This document shows positions 24,946 to 37,520 of a stretch of 64,000 nucleotides of DNA, in pieces (the first letter of the stretch is position 1; the number at the start of each line of letters is the position of its first letter). The notes beneath the pieces are model-generated. The model saw only the letters and a program-made list of their open reading frames with translations, searched no databases and was not told the DNA's origin. Source of the DNA: Pterobdella sp. o SKG-2022 (lineage: Eukaryota > Annelida > Clitellata > Hirudinida > Piscicolidae); contig OZ038324.1 of the NCBI GenBank assembly GCA_964035795.1, forward strand, positions 7,099,206-7,163,205, read 5' to 3'. The translations under genes and the position numbers were made by a program.

Positions 24946-27928
24946 CATTTTAATAAAATTAGTCTTTCACCAAATCATGTTTACCAAATTAAATAACGTG
25001 GAGCTGGCGTTTATGGATGCTTTTCGTTAGAATCCAACAATAACAATGCGGTTTTTGAGCTTGGTATTGAGTCTCTAATAATGTGTGGGATTCTTCACTT
25101 GGTCCTCACTTGATATGATGCCAGCTCAGTCATATAAATGTATCTCTATAATACTCCTCATGTTTTAGTTGGAAATAAATAATGAAGTTCATAGTTCAAC
25201 TACAATCGAACTGTGTTTAATTTTCATGTATTTTATAATTTATTACATTATTTGTATAATATTAACGTATTTTATATTGTATTATTTTTATAATATTTAT
25301 ATTCAGAAATGTTTTTTTTTAAATAAAATTATATAGCAAGATATTTTTCCCCTCATAATGTAAAAGATACCGCAATACATTATATAATAATTAAATTTAG
25401 TCATATACTTTTTATGGTATGTGTATCAATAATAGGAATCATAACTCCAACATAAACTCCGTTTACAGGAGGCAATAATACTGTCCTTGACACAAGGCGG
25501 TATAACTATCTGCATTATTTTCCAGCCATCAAATGCATTTATATTATTATAGTTTTTATTGTTTTTTTTTGTTTTTTGATTTTTTTTTAATTTCATTTTT
25601 ATTTTTTTTTTTTAAATGTATTTATTTATTTTTTCACTGTTATTTCACGAAGCTTAAACCATGAGTTAAAGTTTTTTTTTCTTAAATTAAAAATTACACA
25701 CTGCTGCGTAATCATTAGGGAAATTAGATATGATCACAAACTTCACTATAATTACACTAGTTAAGGGTATACCTTCTCTCTCACTTTTAATATTTCCCCC
25801 TGTATCTAAAGTGGGCACCAGTCGACTTATATTTTTTCTTCATCAAACTTTTATAAAAATTGCACGTTTTTTAGTAATGGATTGAAGGATCTCTAACCCA
25901 ATGTGTTCTAATGTAGATACAAAGGTTTTGTCGTTGAGTTTAGGCTGGTAACTCTTTATGTATAGAATATTTTTTGAGTTGAGCAATAAATAAAACTATG
26001 TGTGAACTTTGGAATTATTTTGTTTTGGTTTTTTAGAAGGCATTTTTAAAAAATTTTTTGTACTGGTTTGTAAAATTGCATAGTTTCAGTGGTAGACATT
26101 GGTAAATGAGAAACATGCAATGACACAAAGTTGAAAACATGGTTTAAAAAAAATTGAATAAAAGTGGAATGAATGAAAAGATGCCATTAAAAATAAAACA
26201 GTTTTGGGGAAAAGTGAAATATATAAAAAAAGTGAAATCAAATCATAAATAAAAATTATAACAGGGTAAAATCTAGGAATTTAGGCATTTAAGAAATTTA
26301 TTATCTAAGATGGCGTATATTACGTTTTATTATATGAAGGAAGATTTGATCGAAAAGAACATTTAATTGATAAAATAATTTTTTTTTATTAACTCAGTCT
26401 TAAAACCACCCTTAATGAGCGAATAAGCTTAAGAGAAAACATTGTTCCTAGTGTATTTTTTTCACAAAAAATCTATCATTAGTACAATTTTTAACGTGAA
26501 TAAATAAAACTGCGATGAAATCGATGTAAGATTGGCAAGTCTACCATCACCTTTTTTATTGAGTGCAAGTACACCTTTACAGATATACATTATTTTATAT
26601 TGATCTCTGAGGCTTTCACAGTTTGGAGTCCTGTAAAAGATCAATTAGGAAATGTTTCATAAGGGCAAATTTGATGGTTTTGAAATCACTTGGTGAAATC
26701 GACTTGAACGTCTTACGTTCAATGCTTCGACATAAAGATTCAAAGAAATTCAACACTCTTAAGGTAATTGGTTGACTTACTCAAGGTGTAACCATACCGG
26801 TATTATTTCCCTTTGACACTGTTTGTGATATCATCATGTATAAATTGGTCAAAAACCATCAAAAATGTTACCTCATTTGAAATGTTTGAATACCTCCAGC
26901 CAGATCGATGTTTTTATTTAGGCTCTTTATAGCTTCTATGGTTCTCAATAGTTCAAGTTGTTACATAAAAAAATATCAACACTACGTTGAGAGAAATCCT
27001 TTTTAGAAAGCCATTCATGCCACTAACGGTAGAGTTTCTATGGACGAAAGAACTAAACAAAAAGCCTAATTTATCATAACGAGAATTAATACCGTTATAT
27101 TCACACTTCCAAATTAATAACATTTGTTGTACCCTTCTCACCACATTAAAACCTCCGTTGATAGAACCAAATGTAGGTTCGACTTATGAAAAGCTTTGTG
27201 TTATTCACCGTTTGCTTTGAATTGTTTTTATAACAAAAAAAATTTTTAAAAGTAAAACTATTGTAAAAAAGCAATTTCAGGGTTATTTTCAAGTTTGAAT
27301 AATGAGTCAGAAAATAAATTTGCAATACAATTTAAATGCCATTCATCGGCAGGTATTGCGATTTTTTATGTATGTCCAATGTCTTTGTGGCTCATTACGA
27401 GCGCTTTTGAAGTCATTTGCAAAACGATAATAATAAGATAAACTATAGCAAAAGAATGATAATAGTTATAGTGATATTAATAATATAATAATGTTGATAA
27501 TAATAACGTAAATATGGTAAATGTGATGGTCTGCTCAAAAATTAATATTAGTATAGTAATAACAAATAAAATTATGTAATTTCAATAAAATTGGACCACA
27601 AAAAATAAAAAAAAATAATAAAAATTATTTCTATTTTTAAAATTGTTGATATGGGGTAGTTATGGTCTGGCTACAGCACCATCAGAAGTATATAAAAGAA
27701 ATATCAGTGTTTTACAATGTGCGGAACTGTTTTTAATGGCGAAATGTTTTTAGGCAATGAAAAGTGTATTAGTTTATTGATAAATTATTCATGTTCGGCT
27801 GTTTTTGTTGCTTTCAAATTAAAGTTATCTCTAATTTTTTATTTCTTTTTATCGAAATTACAGATTTATCTAATTATCAATTATTTTGTGGAATAAATAA
27901 TGGTGGAAATAACATTATTATTAACATT

Positions 27929-27931
<3 letters not shown>

Positions 27932-28000
<69 letters not shown>
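27932..28000. repeat. (TTA)n microsatellite
   Basis: About 23 uninterrupted TTA units; the poly-Ile frame across it is an artefact. Confidence 0.95.
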
Positions 28001-28160
28001 GATTTTATTTTTAATTCACATTTTTGTTTTTTATATCAGATTTAAACAATCGGAAAAAAGTTTTCAAAACCGTTAAAAATCAAATGTAGTTTCTGTAGTT
28101 GATCCAGGAACGTAAACAAGCATTCAAAGCAGGCATGTTGTTGGTGGGTGGGTGGTGGGT

Positions 28161-28260
28161 GTGGTGGTTGAGTGTTGGGTGTGGTGGTTGAGTGTTGGGT
28201 GTGGTGGTTGAGTGTTGGGTGTGGTGGTTGAGTGTTGGGTGTGGTGGTTGAGTGTTGCGT
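28161..28260. repeat. 20 bp minisatellite, five copies
   Basis: The unit GTGGTGGTTGAGTGTTGGGT is repeated five times head to tail, four copies identical and the fifth ending GCGT. Related GGTGGGTG sequence precedes it. There are no spacers, so this is not a CRISPR array. Confidence 0.97.
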
Positions 28261-29483
28261 GGACGTGTGTTGGGTGTGTAGATATTTTATGTAGATGAGG
28301 GGTAGCTAGGTGAGGTCAAAGTAGAAGTGTGCTTCTGGTGGTGAAGGAAGTTTGATAGATAAATGGTGATTGGATAGGTTGATTGGAGAGTTTGATAGTG
28401 TTTTTGGATAGTGAAAAAATTTTGCTGAATGGATTGTGGGTGGATAGTGGTGGGTGAATAAGTTGGTTGTTTTTAAGTAGTTTGATGTGAGCACTTGTGA
28501 GGTGGAAATGTGTGTTGAAGTCATGCTTGTAGAAGGCTGTTGAATTAAATCAATTACGCAAAGTTTTTTTGAAAGAAGTGTTTCATTGATTTGTTTTTTC
28601 GAGTTGACTGCAAAAATTATTTTCTTCCATAAAAACCGATGAAAAGTGGAATTAAGAGACGAAGTCACGTGAAAAGAATGGGATTTTGTTATATTAAGCT
28701 TGACAATCTTTCTGGTTAAAAAAAATATTTCCAACAAAAATAAAACTCAAGAATTGAATTTATTTAGAAAAATAATTAAATTTTTGAAGCGAGAAACTTG
28801 TGATATATACCGGCCCTAAGAATTCACAAAACTTCCCACTAATTTTTGAATTCACCTATTAAACTTTTAAATGAGTTTTTTCAACTTCAAATGCTTTGTG
28901 AATTGTGCTCCCAGCCATTTTTAAAATTCAAGTTTTTCATCTATCGAAGATTTGTATTTGACAATGTAAATACTACTCACAAAGTTACTGTACATAGTTT
29001 TTCTTTAATAAATTAAGCGTTGTTTTAATAAGAGTCTGTGTTTTTGATGTTTCTATAGTTTTCATAGTTTATGTTCTTCAAAAAACTAAACTATATGTAA
29101 TAAGAGTAGAAACAAAAATATATTATAATCTAGGATTTTGAAACTCTCTGGGTTAAAAATCACTATAATAAACTTCGTAGATTATTATTATTATCTATTA
29201 ACTTCTCAAATCCTTATGCTCAACCCATAATAATTTTCAGTAATCTGATCTATATTCCACCTTGCGCCATATTGTGGATTGACTAAATCATGTTTATATT
29301 CCATACCATGCATATTTAATCATTTATCACATGATACACTATATATGCATGCAAAAAATTATTAATATAAATAAAAAAACAAAAAGTGTGTATAGGTAGT
29401 CAGTCTTAGTCGGTGCTACCCCATCCTGTGGCACGCATCCTAACCTCTCATTGAGACCACATTCGGGGTGCTAAACTAGATTT

Positions 29484-29600
29484 TTTTTTCCTTTATTTCT
29501 TTTCGTTTATTTCTTTCTTTCTTTTTTTCTTTCTCTTTTTCTTTCTTCCTTTCTTTTTTCCTTTTTATTGCTTTTTTTTCTTTAAAACTTCTTTACCATC
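29484..29600. repeat. Pyrimidine (TTTC-rich) tract
   Basis: Almost pure T/C sequence starting with a T run and continuing as TTTC/TTCTTT units. It directly follows the GC-richer block at 29398-29475, which could be the end of a retroposed sequence. Confidence 0.8.
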
Positions 29601-32126
29601 AATTCGTTGTTTGTCTATCTCTTCTCTTCTTTTTAAACTATAATGCATTTTTTAGTATTACCTCCGTTGCAAAGTGATGATCGAGAAATGTTTCTGAATC
29701 TTGCTGGCTCAGCAAGCAATAGAGGCTTCAACACGAACCATGTTTTTTACCATGCACAATGCACTTTGAAAACACATTAGTAGAAAAACTGAATCTATAC
29801 AGATGATGATTTAAAGAAATGATAATGGCCGTTTGGGTTTTTATTCGGTTTGTAGCATAAGAGATTCATAAGCACTATGATAAATACGGAATCTAAGCAA
29901 TACTCCGATTTAAACTCATGGTTGTAAAGAACGTAATACGCACAAAGATTTTTGCTAAATATAACGCCATTAGATTTTTGTATAATAACCCTCCCATGAT
30001 AATATTCATTTATAACAGAATACATATTGTTTCAATGTTTATAACCTAATAAAAAAGACGTTTAGTGCTTTTCTGTTTTTTTTTCTTTAAAATGAGGAAG
30101 TTTTAATCGTCTTTCATTTTGGAAACCGGCTTAACGATAATTTTCCGTGAGCTCAATCTCATCCTTAGACACGGCTCCAAGGATAATGACCAGCTTCTAA
30201 ATCTTTTGCTTCATATATTAAAACAAAAAGCTACCATTTATAATGACCTCTCATAAAGCCTTAGGGGCATCATAGGTCTTCTTTGAATAACTGCGTTTAA
30301 GGTTCTACTCTGAAGCTTTTTCAATTTAATTTATGCTTCATTAGCTTCACTGGCTTAAAGTCAAAAATATTTTTATAGTTTTTAGTTATTAATATAATAC
30401 CAAATTAAAAAGTGATATAGACTAATTACTACGTCTTCAGCAGCTTAGGTGCTGTTGAAACTAATTTATATGGCGCCAACTTAAACATTTTCCTCATCAA
30501 GTGGTTGAAGATTTGAAAGTGGAAATCATTGCTAGAAAAATTGATTAAAAACTCCTAAAACTATTGTCTTTTTTCCCCTATGTTGTGTCTTTTCAAATTG
30601 CCTTTTTTTCGTTTGTCGCGACATCATCTGTTTATAGACCCTTCCAAAAGTTTTTCATTGGGATTAATTTGTTTTAATATAAAAAAAATGTCGGATGTGA
30701 CTACATTTGTGTTTTATCAATACCTCATTATTCCAACGGAGCTAACGACAATTACGTTAAGTTTCAAGCAATTAAAGAATAAAAGTGAAATTAAATGTTT
30801 TAAAAGCGCCTCAATAAATTAATCAAAAAAACTCAAATAAGAAAATTTCATAAAAACAAAAAAAATAGAATAGATAAAATATAATGTAGAGGAAGTTTGT
30901 TCTTAGAGTTGTAATATAGTTCTCTTCGAGTGCCATTTTCCTATAGAATCTCATGCAAACGTTTTTAATATTTCTATTCAAAATAGCATTTAAAATTTAA
31001 TTTTTATCGTAAAAAATTAGCTTTTCATTTTTTTGGTCGAAGAAGTTTTTTGGTTTATGAGACTTTTATTAGGGTTTTTACCCTAGTTCTTCAACTAATT
31101 AGCGTGCTTAATAATGTAGGTTGAACACGTGAGAAGCCCGGTAAAATAATGATAAAACTCAGAGCAATTTTTCACTTAATTAATTTCACTTTTAGCGTGT
31201 GATTCGCTCCGAACAAAACGTCTTAAAAAGCCATAACTAGTGTTCGTTGAGAGAGACTAAGAAATTTGTCTTTTTATTATTATTATTATTATCATTTTTA
31301 GTATTATTGTTATTATTATTATTTTTTTTTTTTATTATAATTATTATTATAATCATTGTTTGTTGTAGCAAGGTTGATTTGAAGGGTGCTGTAGTTGTTT
31401 GTAAAACATCTTAATTTGTTAATTTTATTTTTATTGTTGTTATTATTGTTGTTATTTTTTAAAATTTTTATTATTTTTTTTACTGTTTTTATTTTTTTTA
31501 TTATTGTTTTATTATTTTTTCTCACTTATTACAGTCCTTTTAGTGTTGTTGTTATCATTATTAGATTTGTTATGCTTTTTATTCACTTCTGAAAAACTGC
31601 AAATAATTCCAAACTTAATCGATTTACAAAGGTCCAAATGCCAAGTTTAATTTATTTAACGGTAATATTTGTTTTTTTTTGCATTACAATTTGTTTATTT
31701 TTTTGTCTATGCTAGTTGTCATGGTTACATAACACACAAATTTCAATGATGAGGCTAAAAGCATTGAAAATAACGATAGAAAATACAACTTTTATGGCGC
31801 CAAGAAGCAACTGAGGCGACAAAAAAATTTCAAATAAATGCAGAAAACTTCATAAGAATTTATGAGGATTTTTCTATTTATAGTAACATCCTCGTTTATT
31901 TTTTTTTCACCTTTGATTCGTCTTTTCGTGACGTCATCGAGGGTTTTGAATGCTGGAACATTCTGCTAATAAAACTAATTCCATTGAAACCTTTTAAATG
32001 AAGCATCCTCACATGTTTGTGTGACGTGTCTGTCCAATTTGATGAAGGCTATATTAGTTTTTATTTATTTGTTTATTAATCGATCAAAATTTACAGTTAA
32101 AATCAATAGTTTATTACTATCGATCA

Positions 32127-32200
32127 AGGCACACACACACATTTCTTCACGCACGCGCACACACGTACACACACAAAAAAAAAACATACACACACATGAC
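32127..32200. repeat. (CA)n microsatellite
   Basis: CA repeats interrupted by TTTCTTCACG and an A run. Confidence 0.85.
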
Positions 32201-32828
32201 TGGTTTGAAATAAAACTCCAATGACGTCACATTCAACTACGTCATAAACATGACTCATGATCCGTCAATATTTTTTCAAAATGTAGGCCAAAAATGCATT
32301 TTTTTATGATGCAGACGTCAAGAGTAAACAATAGCAAGGTTGGTCGATTTTACGAGGGGGAGGAGGGTAAATGTGCCAACGCTGAGTGGGAACCCAAGTG
32401 TGAATTGATTTGACCCTTCTTTTTTGTGTGATATTTTTATGTATTTTTTAATTTTTTTTCAAAAATTTATTTAAATATTAATTTTAAAATACTTTATATC
32501 AAACAATCAGTAACCAAAAAACACGAAGCTCTTCATAAGTATAAAGTATACAAACTTGAAGATGCATATAAATTTCACCTCACAGCATTAAATTGAGATG
32601 AACAAAAACGCATTTTATTAGTTAAACCAGCTGAATTTCTTAAAATAACCTTCAACTTATTATATATTCAAAAATAAAAGCATAAATAATTTGTATTGAT
32701 CAAGTCATTCAATTTATATTTGCATACTTATAAATTATGGAAGAAAATGATGGATTATGATGAAACTCGCTTTTGTCCCATTGATAAATGTGTTATATTT
32801 CAAACTGTTTGTACTGTAGTAATTTATC

Positions 32829-32899
32829 TAATATTAGTAAGCCGACCATTCGGTCGCCCCTTACTAGAGTTTCGGTTGCGCAAATTAATACTAATATTA
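32829..32899. other. Nested hairpin with GC-rich core
   Basis: TAATATTAGTA (32829-32839) pairs perfectly with TACTAATATTA (32889-32899). Inside, AGTAAG/CTTACT (32836-32841 with 32860-32865) encloses CGACC-ATTC-GGTCG (32843-32856). The core is markedly GC-richer than its surroundings. The two outer stems overlap and so are alternatives. Function unknown; it may belong to the same decayed element as the motif at 32983-33079. Confidence 0.45.
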
Positions 32900-32982
32900 C
32901 TTAATCATGAGTTTTACTTAAAAACAGTGAAAATACTAGCAGTTTCTAATTATAAATATCAATACATATTATTTCTCAACTG

Positions 32983-33079
32983 TTCAGGTGTATATAAGTT
33001 ACCTGGAGTTTATATAAAATATATCGCAAAGCCTCAATAACTATTTATTGATTAAAATAATAATTTCTAAAATTATAAC
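32983..33079 (+). mobile_element. Decayed relative of the 1159-1371 element
   Basis: TCAGGTG, then TTACCTGGAG, ATATAAAATATATCGCAAAGC and AATAATTTCTAAAATT occur in the same order as TCAGGTG, TTACCTGAGG, ATATAGAATATATCGAAAAGC and AAAAATTCTAATATT in the right half of the element at 1.2 kb. The catalytic-type CTGANGA is degraded here (CTGGAGT). Inferred to be a second, older copy. Confidence 0.4.
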
Positions 33080-33371
33080 AATAATTTATAGAATAACAAT
33101 TTTTATATATTAAATTATAAAAATTATTGATTAAATTATAAAAATAATTAAATAAATTATAAAACTAATTAAATAAATTATAAAAATATTTAAATAAATT
33201 ATTCATCAAACGACACCACAACTATAACACGGTTCATATTTCATGGATTCCATCAACTCGATAACACAAACAGTCTTGGTCATAATACATATTCAGTTAC
33301 ACTTTGAAATCTATATGCTCTTCAAAGCTTTTGTATCTTAACAATGGTATGAGCTTGTTCGTCAGTGGTTA

Positions 33372-33600
33372 AAAGAGGAAAAGCAGAAAAAGCAGGAGAA
33401 ATAACGATGATGGTGATGAGATGAGGAAGATGATGATGAGGAAGAAGAGGAGAATGATATTGGAGAAGATGATAATGATGATGAAGAGGAAGATGATAAT
33501 GATGATGAGGGAGAAAATGATAATGATGATGAAGAGGAAGATGATAATGATGATGAGGGAGAAGAGGATAATGATGATGAAGGAGAAGTGAAAAGAATAT
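33372..33600. repeat. GATGATAATGATGATGAAGAGGAA-type compound repeat
   Basis: Purine-rich repeat with a period of about 24 bp alternating GAAGAGGAAGAT and GAGGGAGAAAAT variants around GATAATGATGAT. One plus-strand frame would read as an Asp/Glu/Asn-rich peptide ending near 33602, but no start codon context or splice site supports a gene. Confidence 0.85.
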
Positions 33601-33839
33601 AAAGATAAAAGTGAAGAGCTGAAAAAAAATGACGATGAAGACAAGGATGAGTTTTTCAACAATGAATCCATAACATAATAATTATTATAAACAGCAAATT
33701 TAAAATCATGAGCGATAAAATGGCTTATACCCGCGTTGGAGCAAATGGCTTTGTTCAAGTGTCAAGGGGGGCCTGGAATTTATCCATCAAATATTTGTAA
33801 ATATTTCATATCTTTTATCTCCATCATTCGGTTTTATGG

Positions 33840-34577
<738 letters not shown>

Positions 34578-35108
34578 AAAATGATGGTTATGATAGTGAT
34601 TCGGATGAAAGTGATGAAAAGAAAAAAGCAAAAAAAAGATGAAGAAGATAAGATGAAAATGATGATAGTGATGTTTTTGTGAGAGCAGCAAAAAAAAATA
34701 AAAATGAAAGAACTTGCGGGTAAAAACAATAGAGAAGGAGATCAGCATCTTCATGACATGCTAATGCTGATGCTAATAATAGAAAAAAATATGAAAAAAT
34801 TTTGGTCTTATAATGATAACGATAATTAAATTCAAGGTCTTTCTAAGAAATTATTTTCTTAGCTGAGTGCTATTTTCAGAAAGGGTTGATATGAAAGGAA
34901 TAAAACACATTTGTTTTGTGTTGAGAGATATTGAATATCAAATATTTTCTCGAAATTTCATTTGATAGTAAGCCATCTTTCGAAGTTTTTTCCAATATAA
35001 AAAAGATATTTGGAATTAAGGTTGGAATATCAGAGGAGTATAAATGGAATCTTTTATAATGAATGTTTTCTGAGTGATATTATGAAAATTTTGCATATAA
35101 ACCATTAA

Positions 35109-35155
35109 AATAAATAATAATAATAATAATAACAATAATAATAATAGTAATAATA

Positions 35156-35211
<56 letters not shown>

Positions 35212-35246
35212 GTGATAGAAGAAAAGATGTAGTAATATCAATATGT

Positions 35247-35327
<81 letters not shown>

Positions 35328-35328
35328 C

Positions 35329-35403
<75 letters not shown>

Positions 35404-35445
35404 TTAATAATAATAATAAAAATAATAATAATAATAAAATGAAAA
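35109..35445. repeat. (AAT)n microsatellite
   Basis: More than 300 bp of ATA/AAT units with few interruptions, one of the longest trinucleotide arrays in the window. Confidence 0.95.
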
Positions 35446-35990
35446 ACAATAGAATATAATATATTTTTTTTAACAGCTTTCAATGTGAATTATTTATTCA
35501 TGACCTGATGTGGGATAGTTGTGGGGATGTCTAGGATCACTTTTATTGTTTTTATTTTTATTATTATTTTAGTTATTTTTTTTTTGATTATTATTATTAT
35601 AATTTTTATTATAGTTATATTTCATTATTTTTTATGTATTGCTATTACAAGTGTGTTAATTAGTTTGGGCTTAATAGGATATATATTGAGATGAAAAATA
35701 AAAAAAATCGGAATACAGAGAAGTTTTACAAATTTTTCATACAATTAATAATTTATTCACAAAATTTAGTGATCAAACAAAAATAAATGGATTTATTATG
35801 GAAATTAATTATAATTTTAGTGCTATTATAGATAATATTTTAAAGTTATATAAGTTGTAACCTTCCTTAGGATAACGTTAGCGCTATATAAAATACTTTT
35901 ATTATTTTTTTGTTTGTTATTATTGTTCTATTGTTGCTATTTTTCTTTTTTCAGAAACATCGTATGTATTTTTTTATAATATTTTTCTGT

Positions 35991-36211
35991 AAAAACATCA
36001 AATAAGAGGAATTTTTAATACATTTATTGAGAATCAAAAGCTATAATTTTCGATAAGTTTAGCCTTATCATAAAACGTTAGCAAAAAAATAAATCTTAAA
36101 AGTTGAAATATAGTTTTTTTTGCTAGCGTTTTATGATAAGGCTAAACTTATCGAAAATTATAGCTTTTGATTCTCAATAAATGTATTAAAAATTTCTTAT
36201 TTGATGTTTTT
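35991..36211. repeat. Near-perfect inverted repeat (foldback, ~97 bp arms)
   Basis: Left arm 35991-36089 and right arm 36115-36211 are reverse complements with only a two-base indel and one transition, separated by a loop of about 25 bp. Both arms share, for example, GATAAGTTTAGCC or its complement. The low divergence implies a recent origin or gene conversion. It could be a foldback MITE or a source of long hairpin RNA; there is no coding sequence. Confidence 0.9.
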
Positions 36212-37319
36212 ATATTTATTATTATTCTTACTGTTACTGCAGCTTATAGGATAAAATAGAATATTCTAATTTTGATACCATTTAAAACTGAAATTTTTCA
36301 AATTTGTTTATATGTTTATTAGAGAATCGGAAAGTGATTTAAAGCTTCAAACACATTGATAATGATGTTATTTATGCGAATTGTGATGTTGTGTGTGCTG
36401 TGTGTGTTGAGGTGGGATGTGTGTTGAGGTGTGTTGTGTTGGGATGGTGGTTAAAATGTTGTGTGTGTTGATATGTATTGTGTTTTAAAATATTTTTTTG
36501 AAAATTTTTTGAGCTAGGTTTTGTTTGGAGAAAAAATTGTTTTAATTAGAGATATTGATGGCAAATATTGTCTTAATCACCTTGTTTACTCAGACCCGGG
36601 GTAAACATTCTTCCTTAAAAGCTTGACGCTATATAAATTCAACACAAAATTTTCATAAACATTAATAGACATAACTAAATGATGAAATGGTAAATTAAGC
36701 TGATAAATGTTGAACCACTAGCTGATAGGTATTCTCATTTATTGATGATTTCTAACGTTTTTTTTCAATTTTTCCCAATTTTTCAATCAAGTAATGGCTG
36801 AAATAATGTTAACGATGATAAAGCATTTTCAATTTTTGTTTCCAACCACATTCTTTTTTCTTTATAACACCCAAGAAATGACTCTGCTGAAAAATACATA
36901 TCTTTGGACTTCATCTGTGTTTTATTTCAGGATGATTGTTTATATACAAAAATACAGCTTTATTTCTCTAAAATATTTAGATAAACAATTTCGATAATAA
37001 ATACACGCGACTACAATGAGTAATTTTTTACATATTTGAAAAAGATATTATTAAAGTAATGGTAATTATAAAAATAATAATAGCGCTAAAAATTATAAAA
37101 ATAATAATAAAAATAATTATTTAAAAAATAATAACAATAATAATTGTAAAAAATAATAAGAAAAATAATAAGAAAAGTAATAGTTAATAAAAGATGATAC
37201 CCTTTATATTTTCTCGTCTTGTATCATCATCCCTAAATATTTACTTGAAAAGGATGGTTTATATTGTTGAGTGGGAAACCGGTCGTATAAAATGTAGGTT
37301 TGCTTCTCTGCTGATAACG

Positions 37320-37520
37320 AAAGCATATGGGGTGGGTTGTGTGGTGGGGGTTGGTGCGGTGGTAGGTAGTGGGTGGAGGTTTGGTGGTGTGGTGGTAGAT
37401 GTGAGTGGTGTGGTGGTGGGTGAAAGTGGTATGGTGGGGGAAGGTTGTGACATGATGGTAAGGTAGCGGGTGTATGGTGGTGTGGTGGGAGAAGTGTGGT
37501 AGTGGGTGATATGGGGGTCA
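37320..37520. repeat. GGTGGTGTG-rich degenerate minisatellite
   Basis: G/T-rich sequence built from GTGGTGG, GGTAGTGGGTG and GTGTGGTGG variants, similar in style to the arrays at 28.15 and 36.4 kb. Pro/His/Thr-rich minus-strand frames follow from composition. Confidence 0.8.

Noticed and set aside
26462..27144. Pair of short minus-strand open frames that could be a transposon relic
   Set aside because: Between them the frames are broken by several stops and no reverse transcriptase or transposase motif can be recognised.
28161..28260. CRISPR-like repeat array
   Set aside because: The 20 bp units are head to tail with no spacers, and the genome is eukaryotic.
28306..28737. 143-codon minus-strand open frame
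   Set aside because: Stops are absent partly because of G/T-rich composition; the peptide (His/Pro/Ser/Thr-rich end) resembles no family and lacks splice partners.
32892..32900. TAATATTAC, the nonanucleotide of CRESS-DNA virus origins, next to a hairpin
   Set aside because: It lies in the arm of the inverted repeat rather than in a loop, there is no Rep-like reading frame nearby, and the motif is easily met by chance in AT-rich DNA.
32696..33040. 114-codon plus-strand open frame
   Set aside because: It overlaps the hairpin and the decayed element, has no recognisable motif and has noncoding composition.
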